Source: Linnemannia hyalina (taxonomy: Eukaryota > Mortierellomycota > Mortierellomycetes > Mortierellales > Mortierellaceae). Taken from it: DNA of 64,000 bases. Positions 14,593 to 25,576 of the stretch are shown piece by piece (position 1 is the stretch's first letter; every line of letters begins with the position of its first letter). The stretch spans positions 1,050,501 through 1,114,500 of the forward strand of contig JAHRHY010000016.1 of the NCBI GenBank assembly GCA_019671135.1. The letters are read 5' to 3'. The notes under the pieces were generated by a model, which was given only the letters and a program-made list of their open reading frames with translations, did no database searches and was not told the DNA's origin. Made by a program: the position numbers and the translations under genes.

Positions 14593-16170
14593 CTATTGTA
14601 AGGATGGCATGGTAGGTGGCAACTGGTTCTCTGGTGTGTTTGGCGGCGGAGACGGTTCCTGCACCCGCGCATGCCCACCACCCCCAGCACTTCCTCCTCT
14701 ACCTTCAGGCGCAGGAGCAGTGGCAGGGTATACCTGCATGGGATCAAACGACATCGACCTACGACTCGGTCCCATCGAGAGCGGCCCCACCCCATCTCCG
14801 ACTCTAGCACTACCCGCTCCTTTATTCGTCGCCAACTGCTCGACCCGATGAAACGCCCCAGGCGGTCTCGACTGACTCGCTCGATTCATAAACTCATGAT
14901 CCTGTGCACAGTCCCGGTCCAGCACCATCTTTTCTGCAACACTCAGACGGCGCCCGTTACTTCTCCAGGATACAGTCGAGTGGGCGCTGTTCTGACTGCT
15001 GGTGCTGCCTCGACGTTCACCCCCTTGGACTGGTCCTGTTTGTCCTACTACTCGTGGTGTCCTCAGGCCTGAGAGGTAGTTTGTTGAAAGGTACTCTGTG
15101 CACTCTTCCATCCCTCCTGCTCCTGCTCCTCCGGTGGTCTCTGGATCACCGCCGTTGTATGGCTGGTAATGGGTCTGCTGCAAGCCATCCTCGCCGCTGC
15201 CACTTCCGCCACTGCTGCTATGGCCATGAGTCTTGCGCCAACACATGAACGCCAACACGAACACAATAATAACGACCAAGACCACAATTGCAAAAATCCA
15301 ATACAACCGCTTCTTCTGCTGCTCGTCAGGCGAGTTCCTGTTTTGGTCCGCGTCCGGCCTCGGATTCGCGCGGATATAATTGATGCACTTTGGAGGCTGG
15401 TCCAATTTCCCCGTCTCGTAATCGCATACCAGTCCGAACGGCTCATTTCCTCTTCCTTCTCCTCCTCCTCCTCCTCCTCCTCCTCCTGCTGCTGTGTCGT
15501 TGCTCTGCTCGGGCTCGTCGCCCATGTTGACGCTGTAAGGCGTAGTACTGTTGAACGACCGAGGCGGGTTATAGCATTCATCGTTCCCCCTACAGATATC
15601 CCCATACCCCAGCACGGGCGCACACCAACCATCGACACAACGTTCCATCGGGTTCTTGCAGGTACTGACACCCCTCAATATCGAGGCGGGGTCATCCGAG
15701 ATCAAGATGGTCGAGGTTCGGTAATAAGCGTCATGCCGCTTCAAAGCCAATATCAAAATCTCTTGATGGGTCGAGTTGGAGACCGGGATTGGGAGAGGAA
15801 GGCAAGTAGCGTTGGAGAGAAGGAGGTGAGAAGGAGAAGGGTTTAGGAAGGCGATGTTGAGATGGGAGGTGATTGTCCATCCGGAGGTTGTTGTTGTTGA
15901 GGTCGGGTGGCATTGGAAGGTTGTTGAGGTAATGAAACAGGATTGACCGGTTGGGCACCAGGATCTTTCGAGTTGGATGTTGCATTGGGTTGGGGTTGTG
16001 GGGTTTGTGGGGGAGGAGGAAGAGGAGGAAGGGCGAGGTTGTTGTGGATGGGCGGATGTTGTAGTGAGTAGAGCGACGAAGATGATGAGGAGGGGGAGGT
16101 GTAGTAGTAGGTTGTGAGTTGTCGAGAGTAGGCGATGACTAGCGAGGATCGACTGTACCCCCACCATCAT
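14593..16170 (-). CDS. Single-pass membrane protein with Cys-rich ectodomain, unknown function
   Basis: One uninterrupted frame of 525 aa. A signal peptide-like hydrophobic run sits at about residues 20-40 (LLLHLPLLIIFVALLTTTSA), followed by a Ser/Pro linker. The ectodomain has clustered cysteines: CNIQLERSWCPTGQSC, CKNPMERCVDGWCAP, GYGDICRGNDECYNP and VCDYETGKLDQPPKC, plus Asn-Ser/Thr sites and a poly-Gly tract near 229-237. A transmembrane helix at about 289-310 is followed by CWRK and a 210-residue Ser/Gly/Pro-rich cytoplasmic tail. The architecture fits a fungal surface sensor or adhesin-like receptor. I do not recognise the family. The poly-Gly tract is encoded by a GGA/GGC-rich microsatellite. 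Confidence 0.75.
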   Translation of the reverse strand: MMVGVQSILASHRLLSTTHNLLLHLPLLIIFVALLTTTSAHPQQPRPSSSSSSPTNPTTPTQCNIQLERSWCPTGQSCFITSTTFQCHPTSTTTTSGWTITSHLNIAFLNPSPSHLLLSNATCLPLPIPVSNSTHQEILILALKRHDAYYRTSTILISDDPASILRGVSTCKNPMERCVDGWCAPVLGYGDICRGNDECYNPPRSFNSTTPYSVNMGDEPEQSNDTAAGGGGGGGGGEGRGNEPFGLVCDYETGKLDQPPKCINYIRANPRPDADQNRNSPDEQQKKRLYWIFAIVVLVVIIVFVLAFMCWRKTHGHSSSGGSGSGEDGLQQTHYQPYNGGDPETTGGAGAGGMEECTEYLSTNYLSGLRTPRVVGQTGPVQGGERRGSTSSQNSAHSTVSWRSNGRRLSVAEKMVLDRDCAQDHEFMNRASQSRPPGAFHRVEQLATNKGAGSARVGDGVGPLSMGPSRRSMSFDPMQVYPATAPAPEGRGGSAGGGGHARVQEPSPPPNTPENQLPPTMPSLQ

Positions 16171-16973
16171 ATTGTTATTGTTGTTATTGACACGAAAAGT
16201 ATTAAATGGCTGTGCGTGGTCGTGAGAAGAAAAAGGGGGGAAGGATGTTCAAAAAGGATGAAGAGGAAAGAAGCGGAACGGTGGTGACACAAACAGGAAG
16301 AGAAAGAAGGAAGTAGCTGGACTCGGGGGTATTCATGAACACCGGGTACCCTCGATTCAAAACAATGAAGAGGCAGAGCAGCTAAACCCGTCGCCAGGAG
16401 TGCTAGATTCCCATTTTTGTGTCTCACTAAAAAAAATTGTTTTGCATGGTTAGCTTGGCCATCTGGAATGGGTGGATCATCGCCACTGGAATGCGATCTG
16501 CGTAAAGCACATAAGAACACTTGCAGTCTTTGCTTTGAAAAGCTATAGCGTTTGCGGGAGATGCCATGTTCTTGAATGTATTTTCTTTTTGGTTTGTGTG
16601 CTACGACTACGACTAATGCGAACTATGTATGTAGGTGTGCGTGTGTCCGGAATAGTAAAGTACCGTAAATAGCCTCGCAATGACACGTCTGCAACGAAAA
16701 GAAAAAATAAAGAGAGAATGAAACAAAGGACGCAAGAAAGAAAGGAAGAAAAACAAGAATAAAAAAAGAACGAGCTCGACAATCTGTTCCAGCCTCCTCC
16801 AGTACCGGCTGCGCTCAGTTACGCCTCAAATACAGTAACCGCCTTAGCCGGCGCTCCTTTCACGCTCGGAACCATTTCCAACAGTTCGTTATCGCCCTAC
16901 CCTTACGACACGGACGGGCAGTCTCGATGCCCACACGGCCACCATGGATCCTGAGTGCGACAACGTATGCGCA
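16171..16973. other. Intergenic, no gene recognised
   Basis: The first 200 bp serve as promoter of the membrane-protein gene and are pyrimidine-rich in its sense. The remainder contains no supported exon. A short Pro/Ser/Thr-rich open stretch near 16790-16950 (+) has no start or splice context. Confidence 0.4.
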
Positions 16974-17993
16974 CTAAGAATCAATCGGAGGGCTGTCGTC
17001 GTCCAGGTGCTCGAAGTATTCTGGCAAAATATATCCCGTCTCCTGCATATCCTTGATAGTCAGAGAGAAAATCGCCCAAGCCTGCTTGACCAACAGCAAT
17101 TCATCAACGGGGGCCTCAGCGGGTGAGAAGAGCCCGACGAGAGCGTAGTGGTCGGACCTGAGGTCACAACAGTCGAAGCGATACTGATAGCAGATCACCC
17201 AGCTGTCAAAAATCAGAGTCCTCGCTGAGGCGGGCATCCATCGTAACCCGCAGGGGAATGTGGAACGTTTCTGCCCATTGGAGATCGAGAGGCATCCCTC
17301 ACAGACTCAGTTCGAGTTAACACAGGAGAGTGACATCTGGAGCTCGTACAACTCTTTAGTATCGCCAAGGCCACTAGTTTGGCAGACCTTCCTCCAAATC
17401 GAGTGGGATCGAGATCCGTCGAGTCAGGTCTTGGAGCGTTGGGGCCAGCGCGATACTTGAGATGGTCAGGCAGGACAGAATCGAATGCTAGAGCTCGACC
17501 AGGAGGACTGTGCAGGGATCAGTGGAGCTAATGGAAGCATCAGTCAAATTAATGACGGTCGCGCTCACGGGACGAGGCTCGTTGTCGATGGGAGGAGAGG
17601 AGGCAGTCTGCTGTTGTTGGTTTTGGTGTTGGTACTACTGGGTGTCGTCGGATCTTGCGCCGCTCTCGCTCTCTTGGTTTGAGCTTGCTCCTTATCGTTG
17701 CTGGTTGGCGCTGCAAGAGTACTGTCGTAGGTTCCTGGACTCGGAGCTTTTGTGTAGCACATTTTCTTGGACGCCTGGCTACGACCCGGTATTGGAAAGC
17801 GTTGCTGAGGTTCATCGATACACTGGCTTGGGAGCGATCGGTCCAGCAGAGGAGCTTGTCGTCGCTGGTGATGCTTGTTGGCGTTATTGGATCCTCGGGC
17901 TTCGTCATGGCATGTTCGTGTTTGGTCCTGGAGGAGGGGTTGTCGTCGCCGGTGGTACTTGCTGGAGATATCTGTCATCGTGGAAGGCTGTGA
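16974..17993 (-). pseudogene. Possible decayed gene, family unknown
   Basis: The minus strand has protein-like stretches that do not join cleanly. The best is at 17237-16974, about 87 aa with segments LIFDSWVICYQYRFDCCDLR, DHYALVGLFSP and MQETGYILPEYFEHLDDDSP ending in a stop. Upstream, about 17460-17240 reads protein-like only if stops and frame changes are ignored, and 17980-17565 is open in two frames with low-complexity composition. I do not recognise a family. It may be a gene relic or an intact multi-exon gene whose exons I failed to join. Confidence 0.25.
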
Positions 17994-19429
17994 TGTGCGC
18001 GTGAGTGTTCTGTGTAGTTGTAGTGCGTGTTGTGTGCGGATGAAATATAAATGGGGGAATACAGAACAAAATGAAGAAGAGATAGCAGCAAGAGATGTGG
18101 GATGAGGCCGAGCTAAAATGGCACATCGTCACTGGTCATACGGGCTGGTTATTCCTATCACCATCACCGTCAGAGCAATGATTGTATAGAAAAAACAAAA
18201 GGTTCTTCTTTCAAACACCATTAGCTCTCACTTCATTTGAAAGACATGTGCATGTGCAGTTGTGGCCTAGGAGAGTGAAATGAAGATGTGTAGAAGCAGA
18301 GAAGGGAAAGAATGCAAGGGAATAAAAAACGAGATCGAAAGATCGAAGAAAAGTGTACGCCGTGATATTGCGCAAACAAAGCACAGCTGGATAAAGGGTC
18401 AGCGTTGAAATCAATGTTAAAGAGAGACGCTACCGCGTCATGGGAGGCAATAAGTAGAAGGGAATGGGAAAGTTGAGGAGGAGGATTCGCCAAATATGAC
18501 GCGCGTGTTCGCGTGTTGGTGGGAAGGACGCGTTGACCACAAAAGGAGCACGTTTCTACCTTTGTCAATCAAAGAAGTGCCCTCAAGCCCCATGCTCAAA
18601 CCCACAGTCCTTAACCCCACATGAAGGACAAACCAACATCATAGGAATGTTTTTACTGTACTTTTTTAAACCATCTGAACTCAAGAGATAGGTACTTTTT
18701 ATTGTGCTTGGCATAGGGGGAAAAGCCCTGGGGTTTTTAGTGTTGCGAAGCACCCACAGTTCCTTGGAAGAGTGTGCGAGGGAGGGGTCAAGGCAATTAA
18801 AAGAACTGTATTGCATCTCTATTTATGTCAGCATGATTCATGGCACAATGGTTACGCACTCTTACCATCCACCTTTGTATCGGACTCTTTTTGATCTTTC
18901 AGCGTGTGAATGGCCTGTGTATTAATGGAGAACTAAGAAAAGGGCGGACATGGATGTCAACAAACATGCATTGCCTCCACAAAGGGCGGTCCCGTAAAAC
19001 AGACAGGACGTCTTTTGTTCCGGCTTTTGACCAAATCGCCACTCCTGCAACCATGGTCAAACAAAACGATTCACTTTTTCACAATAACAGGCGCTACGAA
19101 GTGGTAATGTTTGTATGAACACTAATGCGTCTATATATCCAGAGGGCAATAGAGCGAGAAGGAGTGAAAAGTCTGGTATATTTGAGCAAGGGTCCACAGT
19201 CGTCTGACTAGGGGACTACCATATCATGACGAGATGGGGTTGATCTGATAATGAAAAGAGGTAGCTGTAGTCGAGGTAAGAACACACAAAAAAAGAAAAA
19301 TGATTGAGGGGGAGAGGGGGAGAGGGGAAGAAAGAAGGAAAGAGTGAGAAAGAGAGAGAGGGGCGAGAGGAGGGGGCATTCAATGGAATCAATAGCATTG
19401 AATAAGAACAGCGACAAAGAGATGGCGAG
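17994..19429. other. Gene-poor stretch
   Basis: About 1.4 kb. Short open frames on both strands lack similarity, splice context and codon character. The AG-rich tract at 19285-19375 is low complexity. Nothing is assigned. Confidence 0.4.
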
Positions 19430-21495
19430 GTGAGTAAGTTTATTACACGCCTCAAGCAGCTGGAAGTCCTAGAGTCGCTCGACCAACTACTGATGAAAGA
19501 GGGTCCCCAGTACACTTCTACCCTTCTTGTCCGATCAGTTGCCACCAAGCTTGCAGCCTGATGGAACCTACGAGCTACAGGAACAGGTAACAAGCAAACT
19601 CAGTGTTGCCTTTTAATGAGCTTAATATATGGATTTAATTGGAACAAGCCATTATCAACAATTAATCGCAATATTCATTTTACCATTGTAGCTCAATGCC
19701 CAATGGGATTGGGATCAGAAGGCATAGCAGGAGGTTTCTGGTTCGGAGGGGCACCCAAGGCGGACCAGAAGGACAGACTAGGTAATCAGTTAACAACACC
19801 CGAAAAGGGCACTGCTGCATCACTTCATAGGACATTGAAGTAGCCGCAATCAACAAGGAACTCAAGAGCCCTATATCCATCTGGCGTTACACTGAATGAA
19901 CTGTTTGAGTGGTTAGTGGAGAAAGAGTCTGGATACCTGATCAAGCGCTTTCTATCGGATGTTGACTCCGAGAGTCTTACCCAACGACAGAGAGGCAAGG
20001 CTGGATATCGAGGAGCGATCAAATTGATGTGTGTCACGGAGATCAAGGAGTAACTCTCCTCTCTTCGGCCCGAGAATCCCGTGGATTTCAAGCCACAGGA
20101 GTATACCATCTAGGGATATATATTGCCCGGGTCGGTCCACTATGATGGCTTCAGGATTTTGCTTACAGCATTCAAACTCAAAGAGCTCAACTGCGTCAAG
20201 TACAGGCAGCTACCTGATGACCAACCCCACGACTCATATCGACCGTCGGTGGCATCGATTACTATCTTACCGAGATCAAGATTGTCGTCAAGACCATGGA
20301 AAGGCCAAACTGTTATGATCCCAACGGGATCAAGGTTTTATGCATTGATCTGGGCAAGGGTTTGTTGTCGGTGGATGCGCCCTTCTTTCGGATTCTTTCA
20401 TAATAGGTCTCTGTAACAAGATGATTCTGAGGGCAAGTGACGAGACTCCATCTTCCTCGGCCTCTTGGACCTCTACCCCATCCTCTGCTCCATCTGCGGT
20501 CTTTTCATCCTCGACTACTTCGACAAAAATATGACCCAGCCCAGCCCTGCGTACTACAACCTGTCTGTGACTCAGATGGCCGTTCCCAACCGACCTTCAA
20601 ACATCGCAGGTGGATGGCGGAGAAAAAGGAACTGACGCTCCAAGGAGTACTTATGTCGATTGCCGAGATTGAGTCCGAATTGCCTCCTCTCCAGGGCAAG
20701 GATGCCAGCGTTATTGAGTATCTCAAGGTCCCAGGGCAGTATCAGTATCAGCTAGATGAGTTTTACAATGGGGACGATATGCGATTCAAGCGGCATAGAT
20801 GGGATGCAGAGCGAGCGAGGGACGAGGAGTTCAAGGTCGTCGCCAATCACTTGCTGCATCTGGTTGGAGGGTCTATCGGCGCCAAGCGAGAGAGGGGGAA
20901 CCACGTAGTGATTGGGGTCGAACTGGGGCAGTTCTTATGCAAGACAGGACTCACTTCTCTCCACCGATCGTTTCTCTCGTTCTTTGTGCGGCATGTAAGT
21001 ACAGCACTCATTTTGTGGTTATCTTTGTAAAATACCAATGATTACTACACAGCAAGAAATGCCCGACGTGTGGATAGTTTGTTTGCCAAGTCGAACTCCG
21101 CAGGCTGTATTGGTACACACCTCAAGCTTTTATACACCGCGACGTGATGGCCGGTCACAATCTATGTAATATCGTCAAGACCCATCTATTGATGCAGACA
21201 AGGCCATTGTATTTGCAGTCGGCTGATGACGAGGATCATTACCCATGGATGGAGGATGGTGAGAGCAAGCAACAGGATCGATACAGGCAGCAGCAGCTTA
21301 CTCTCCAAGGACTCCAAGACCAAGACGGAGAAGCTGGCAATGGATCTCATGACCGCAGTCGATCCAGCCCAAAGAGTTAGCTGGCGCAAGTTGACCGATG
21401 ATTCCATGCCGAAAGATGGTGACAGACTGACAGACTCAAAGCCAAAAGAGAGAGAGCCCCGAGGTTCCTGGAAGTGCTCGCAAGAGAGGTTTTAG
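19430..21495 (+). pseudogene. Decayed Fanzor (eukaryotic TnpB-like) nuclease
   Basis: Protein-like blocks lie in order on the plus strand but in shifting frames with several stops. They are 19443-19555 (TRLKQLEVLESLDQLLMKEG), 19911-20051 (GYLIKRFLSDVDSES, RGKAGYRGAIKLMCVTEIKE), 20140-20215 (DGFRILLTAFKLKELNCVKY), 20250-20400 (TVGGIDYYLTEIKIVVKTME then VLCIDLGKG), 20560-20995 (QPTFKHRRWMAEKKE, FKRHRWDAERARDEEFKVVA, VIGVELGQF, SLHRSFLSFFVRH) and 21050-21375 (HSKKCPTCG, IHRDVMAGHNLCNI). The split RuvC pattern fits: Asp in IDLG (20347), Glu in GVELG (20920), a CPTCG zinc half-finger (21060), and Asp in HRDVMAGHN (21141). The spacing from the first Asp to SKKC is about 236 residues. Frameshifts, stops and a second finger half reading YWYT argue that it is dead. 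Intact relatives are predicted or shown to be RNA-guided DNA nucleases. Confidence 0.65.
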
Positions 21496-22268
21496 AGATG
21501 CGTCTGTGGTGACGTAATGTATGTCCTTTTTCCCAAATTCTAATGGTAAGAGTCAGAGGCCGATAGCAAAGGCAACGTGTTTTGATTGAACACTTTTGTT
21601 GCGCACTTCAGTTGCCCATTAGTCCTCAGGAACTGTTGTAGGACACCAATAGCTTTGGTTCCCCTCTTGCGAGACTTGACTGGGTTCTTTTCGTCCCCTT
21701 CCATCTTCTCCCACCCCCAATCTCAACGCCATTGAATTTGCAGCTCGCACAATAGATGCTTTATTCTTTTGGCTCATTCTTTTTGGCTAGTTCATTCTTT
21801 TGGCTCGTTCTTTTTGCCTTTTGCCTCCATTGCGTACTTCACACGCGCCATCTGTACTCCGCGTATGTCAATCTGCCGCATACTCAATGAGCGGTCCAAG
21901 GTATGGTGCCTGGGCGGGCTGCACTTTCCCTACCCATATCTCCTTGTGTGCTATTTTGTTTTTTTCCCACGCCTTATACACGAAGAAATCAAGGAGTGTT
22001 GGCTGAAAAAGAGCTAAGTACTGCAATAGGCCGTGCATAAATGCCCATTTGCTCCTGACCGCCTCTCTCTTGCTCCAACACTTCCTGATGCTGATTAAAC
22101 ACTTTTCAGTTGTAAAAATCGCTGGGCCCAACCACACCACAGTCACCATGCAAATTAGCACGCATAAAAACCACAGTCCCCCTGTACAATAAACATCACC
22201 ATTACTTCTTCCTCGATTTCCTCTCTTGTTTCCTTATCTTCCCCCTCGACTGTTGCAAACACATACCA
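21496..22268. other. Intergenic, methyltransferase promoter
   Basis: About 770 bp. It holds a short imperfect tandem repeat at 21755-21822 and CT-rich sequence before the methyltransferase start. No exon is supported. The end of the nuclease relic's element was not located. Confidence 0.4.
21755..21822. repeat. Imperfect tandem repeat, unit about 17 bp
   Basis: About four degenerate copies of TTCTTTTGGCTCG with one or two changes each. Its position just 3' of the nuclease relic may be coincidental. Confidence 0.5.
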
Positions 22269-23236
22269 ATGGCCGTCATGCGCACCCTCAATACCCTCAT
22301 GGAGCCTTGGTTTTTCATGTGGCTTTCACTCTCGCATGTTCCTGCCACCATCCGAGCGCTTGTCGCAGCCAAGGACTATGGCACGCTATTCTCCCCTTCA
22401 CGCTTTCGCGAAGCTCTCTTTGGCACATTATGGGCGACCGTCGGCCCGATGAGCAAAGCCATGCACGAGGAACGAGTTGTTGCCCTTCTGGAAGGTCGTG
22501 TCAAAGGCGGTTGCATCCAGGACGAGGTAGTAAGCACACCCATCCATGGAACCGTGCTTGAGATTGGTGCGGGAAGCGGTATGTGGGTAGACGTCTTGGC
22601 CCGCTTTAGCAGCAACGTCGGTGCCAAGGGTGAACTTCACAACAGAAAGAATACTGAACGTGGTATCACCAAGATCTATGGCGTTGAGCCAAATCCCATC
22701 TCGGCCAAGGCTTTACAGAGGCGTGTTAACGAGGTTGGTCTGCAGGATATTTACCAAGTCGTTCCTGTCGGCATCGAATACGTTAACGATCCGTCTGCCT
22801 GGGACAGCGAGATCAAACCTGGCAGCATCGATTGTATTTTTGGTATTCTATGCCTGTGCAGTATCCCTGAGCCCGAGAAGAACATCAACCTCCTGTACAA
22901 GCTCCTCAAGCCAGGCGGCTACTGGTTCGTGAACGAGCACGTCAAGGTCATGCATGGAGGTCCACTACTTCGCTTCTACCAATGTATGTGTTTGTCTTGC
23001 TCGCTTCTGAAAGGACTCACTTTGGTGATATGGTGACTAACCGGGCCTGTTTTCTCGTAGGGTCCTGCAATATCCCTTGGTCCTTTTTGATGGGCTCATG
23101 TAGCCTTTGCCGTGACACTGAGAAAAGCCTCAGGGCTGCGGGTGTTTGGCAGGACGTCGATCTTGCACAACCTCCAGATCAGACTGGCTATGAGGTCCTT
23201 CCTTACATCGTCGGCATCTTGAAGAAACAAAATTGA
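22269..23236 (+). CDS. Class I SAM-dependent methyltransferase, METTL7/TMT1-like
   Basis: Two exons, 22269-22983 and 23061-23236; 296 aa. An N-terminal hydrophobic stretch (about 13-30) suggests membrane or lipid-droplet attachment, as in METTL7 proteins. Motif I is TVLEIGAGSGMW (about 95-106). It is followed by KIYGVEPNP (acidic residue for the SAM ribose), SIDCIFGILCLCSIPEP and LYKLLKPGGYWFVNEHVK. The C-terminal block WSFLMGSCSLCRDTEKSLRA is typical of METTL7-like proteins (the human ones have a GC-x-L-x-R-x(2) segment there). Substrate unknown; small thiols or lipids are possible by analogy. Its 3' end converges on that of the small secreted protein, 198 bp away. Confidence 0.85.
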
Positions 23237-23434
23237 TGGGACTGCTTTTTAGATCGACGCAGGAAGAAGATCTGGACATCCATCGTAGTACCTCATGTGT
23301 TCACAGAAATTAAATCATTTTATAGTATTTTATTCTCTCCGATACTCTGCTCAAAACAAAATGGCCATGAGGTCATCGTATCGTTAGCATAAGCTAAGGT
23401 TGTTCTTTCCAAAGGCTCTTGAACTTCATGCCAT

Positions 23435-23740
23435 TTAAGCTTTGCAGCCGTACGTGTCCGCTGGGGGCCAGTGCTTGGGGTCGCGGTAACCAGTCTTGCA
23501 TTTGTATCGGCCACCGGAGCGGGTGCAGCAGGATTCATACTTTGTGATGGAGCCCTTGGCGTCAGGTGTATCGCACACGTTGCCGTCGTTCATCATGAAG
23601 CCTTTGGCAATCATGCAGCACGAGGCGTCGAACTTGGGGTTGAAGCATGTGCAGATGCCGAAAGCAACCTCGCTGTCTTTAGCAGAGATACCGAGGGCCG
23701 TGGCCATGAGCAAGGCGATGGAGGCGATAGAGAGACGCAT
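23435..23740 (-). CDS. Small secreted cysteine-rich protein
   Basis: One exon of 101 aa. The signal peptide is MRLSIASIALLMATALGISA with predicted cleavage near residue 20. The mature part of about 80 residues has nine cysteines (GICTCF, SCCM, NVCD, ESCC, KCKTG, YGCKA). It is small, secreted and disulphide-rich, as are fungal effector or antimicrobial-like proteins, but I recognise no family. An in-frame upstream ATG-like extension exists, but the start at 23740 places the signal peptide at the N-terminus. Confidence 0.7.
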   Translation of the reverse strand: MRLSIASIALLMATALGISAKDSEVAFGICTCFNPKFDASCCMIAKGFMMNDGNVCDTPDAKGSITKYESCCTRSGGRYKCKTGYRDPKHWPPADTYGCKA

Positions 23741-25576
23741 GGTGGATGTTCTTGATGCTTGTTGCTTCTGGGGTTTGTTGTCGTTGTTTTGGGAATGCTG
23801 GAGAAACGAACAGGTCATTTATAGGATTCCTGGCTTCGTCTGCGCAAATTATTTTTAGTCTGCTTTAGAGAGTAGGATATTCACCCGTGCGCCACATTGT
23901 CTTTGTTACCCCATCGTTTGCACTAAAGGGACACTAACTGCGCGTGGAATGCAAGACGTCAAATGGAATCATCCAAACCGTCGTGTTCACTTTTGGTATT
24001 TTTTGTGCATGTCTCACAACGCGAACAGGAAAGAAGAGAGAGGGGGCTGGTGGGTACCCAATTCTATTTTCGGCATCACTGGGGTGATAATATCTCCGGT
24101 GTTATTTATCATCACGAAAGGGATAAGTACACACAACCTTAAAGTGGCGTTCTGACAGCGGTGCGATCAAAAAAAACGTATGATTAGTCGCCTTCCCTGT
24201 CTTACCTTTCTCTGCTTCTCTCTTTCGGAAAAATTGGTACGTATACTATAGTATCAGGGAACCGGTTAGCAAGCGCACTGTCTCTTGCTCTCTCTCTCTC
24301 TCTTGTGCCCCTTGGCGGTCTAGGACTTGAATTCACACATGGTGGGCCATCATTGCAGATGTGAGCGACTGTGACCTTTACTGAAGGTAGTTTGTGTTTG
24401 TATCCGACCTTTTTTTTTTGGTAGAATTTGTAGCTGGAACCTATTTTGAGATGCAAGGCAGATTTGCCGAGTCTCGTGGTCCCTGGCTTGTAAAGCACAT
24501 GCCGCGACGCCCTTTCTTTATATGTTTGGGGTAAATTTCCTGGGTTTCTTGGACTTTCGTGGCGTATTGCTGTTGTGAACCATGGATACGCATGAGCATG
24601 CCTTCGGGATAGAATTAAACGACCTTCAGCTGCTCGACTTTCGATTGGTATGACTGGAGCACTGTACAGTGTCTATTTTAAGCTATGGAAAAAGTAGAAC
24701 ACGAACAAGGCGTTATGTTATGCCGCCGTCTACCACAATTTGCTAGGCCGCAAAGTTGCGATAGACTATAATAAATCTTGGTGCTCTTTTTGCGGGAAAA
24801 AAAATGGGCTGCTAGGCGACGTGCTATTATACTGGAGTGAACTGCTCATTCATACATGGGCCTTAGATGGAGAGAACAGAAGCCCTTTCATAATAATATG
24901 AATAAGAAAATGAGGCAAAAACTTGACTCCGTTTGCAACCCGGCAGCACCAAACTGACACACAAGGCTAGTGCCACGTTTTGCTCTGGGTTGTTAGGTGT
25001 CACGTTTGGCACCAGGTTTTCTGGTTTAAGCTTTTTTCCTTTATTTTATTGACGTCAGATCCCTCACGCCGGAGTGCTAGGCCTACTAATCCAAGCCACT
25101 ACATTCGGTGTCAGCAGCGGCATTCAACTTGGCGAAGACAAAATTGTTTTAATGATCCTGTCAAGTCACATTTGATTCTCAGATCGTTTATTAAAAAGGC
25201 TGCTTAATAGCAGAACCTATCCTCAAGCACTCACTCCAGGACTGCCAATTGTTCCCTCGCCTTTCTTGTTAAGGCTATCCCCACCAGGAAGACTTAGCCA
25301 ACGCCCAGACCTCCTCTATCAATACTGGTCCAAGCACCGCATCTCCTTTTAGAAGGGGAGTGTCAGAGTATCTACTCTGATATGTGGCACCTGACCAACG
25401 CCATTAAAACTTCCAGACCCTTCTTTGCAGAGACTTCTGCTGGCTAATCAAAGCACATAGTCCTTCTTTATTACAAATAACACTATCCACCAACAAGCAT
25501 ACTCGCCCGACCCAACGTTGTTAAACACGGCCAGGAGATAAAAGAGAGATTTTTTTATATAGCTCATTTATGTTGT
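23741..25576. other. Gene-poor stretch with possible LTR-retrotransposon relic
   Basis: About 1.8 kb. The first 150 bp are the promoter of the secreted protein. No exon is supported elsewhere. Around 25101-25121 there is a primer-binding-site-like sequence (TTCGGTGTCAGCAGCGGC). At 25351-25360 a purine tract AGAAGGGGAG is followed at once by TGTCAGAG, the layout of a polypurine tract and LTR start. No matching LTR pair could be aligned by eye, so this remains weak. Confidence 0.25.

Noticed and set aside
20995..21051. Possible intron between the FFVRH block and the SKKC block of the nuclease relic
   Set aside because: A direct reading in another frame (HFVVIFVKYQ then SKKCPTCG) matches the expected strand before the finger better, so a frameshift is more likely than an intron.
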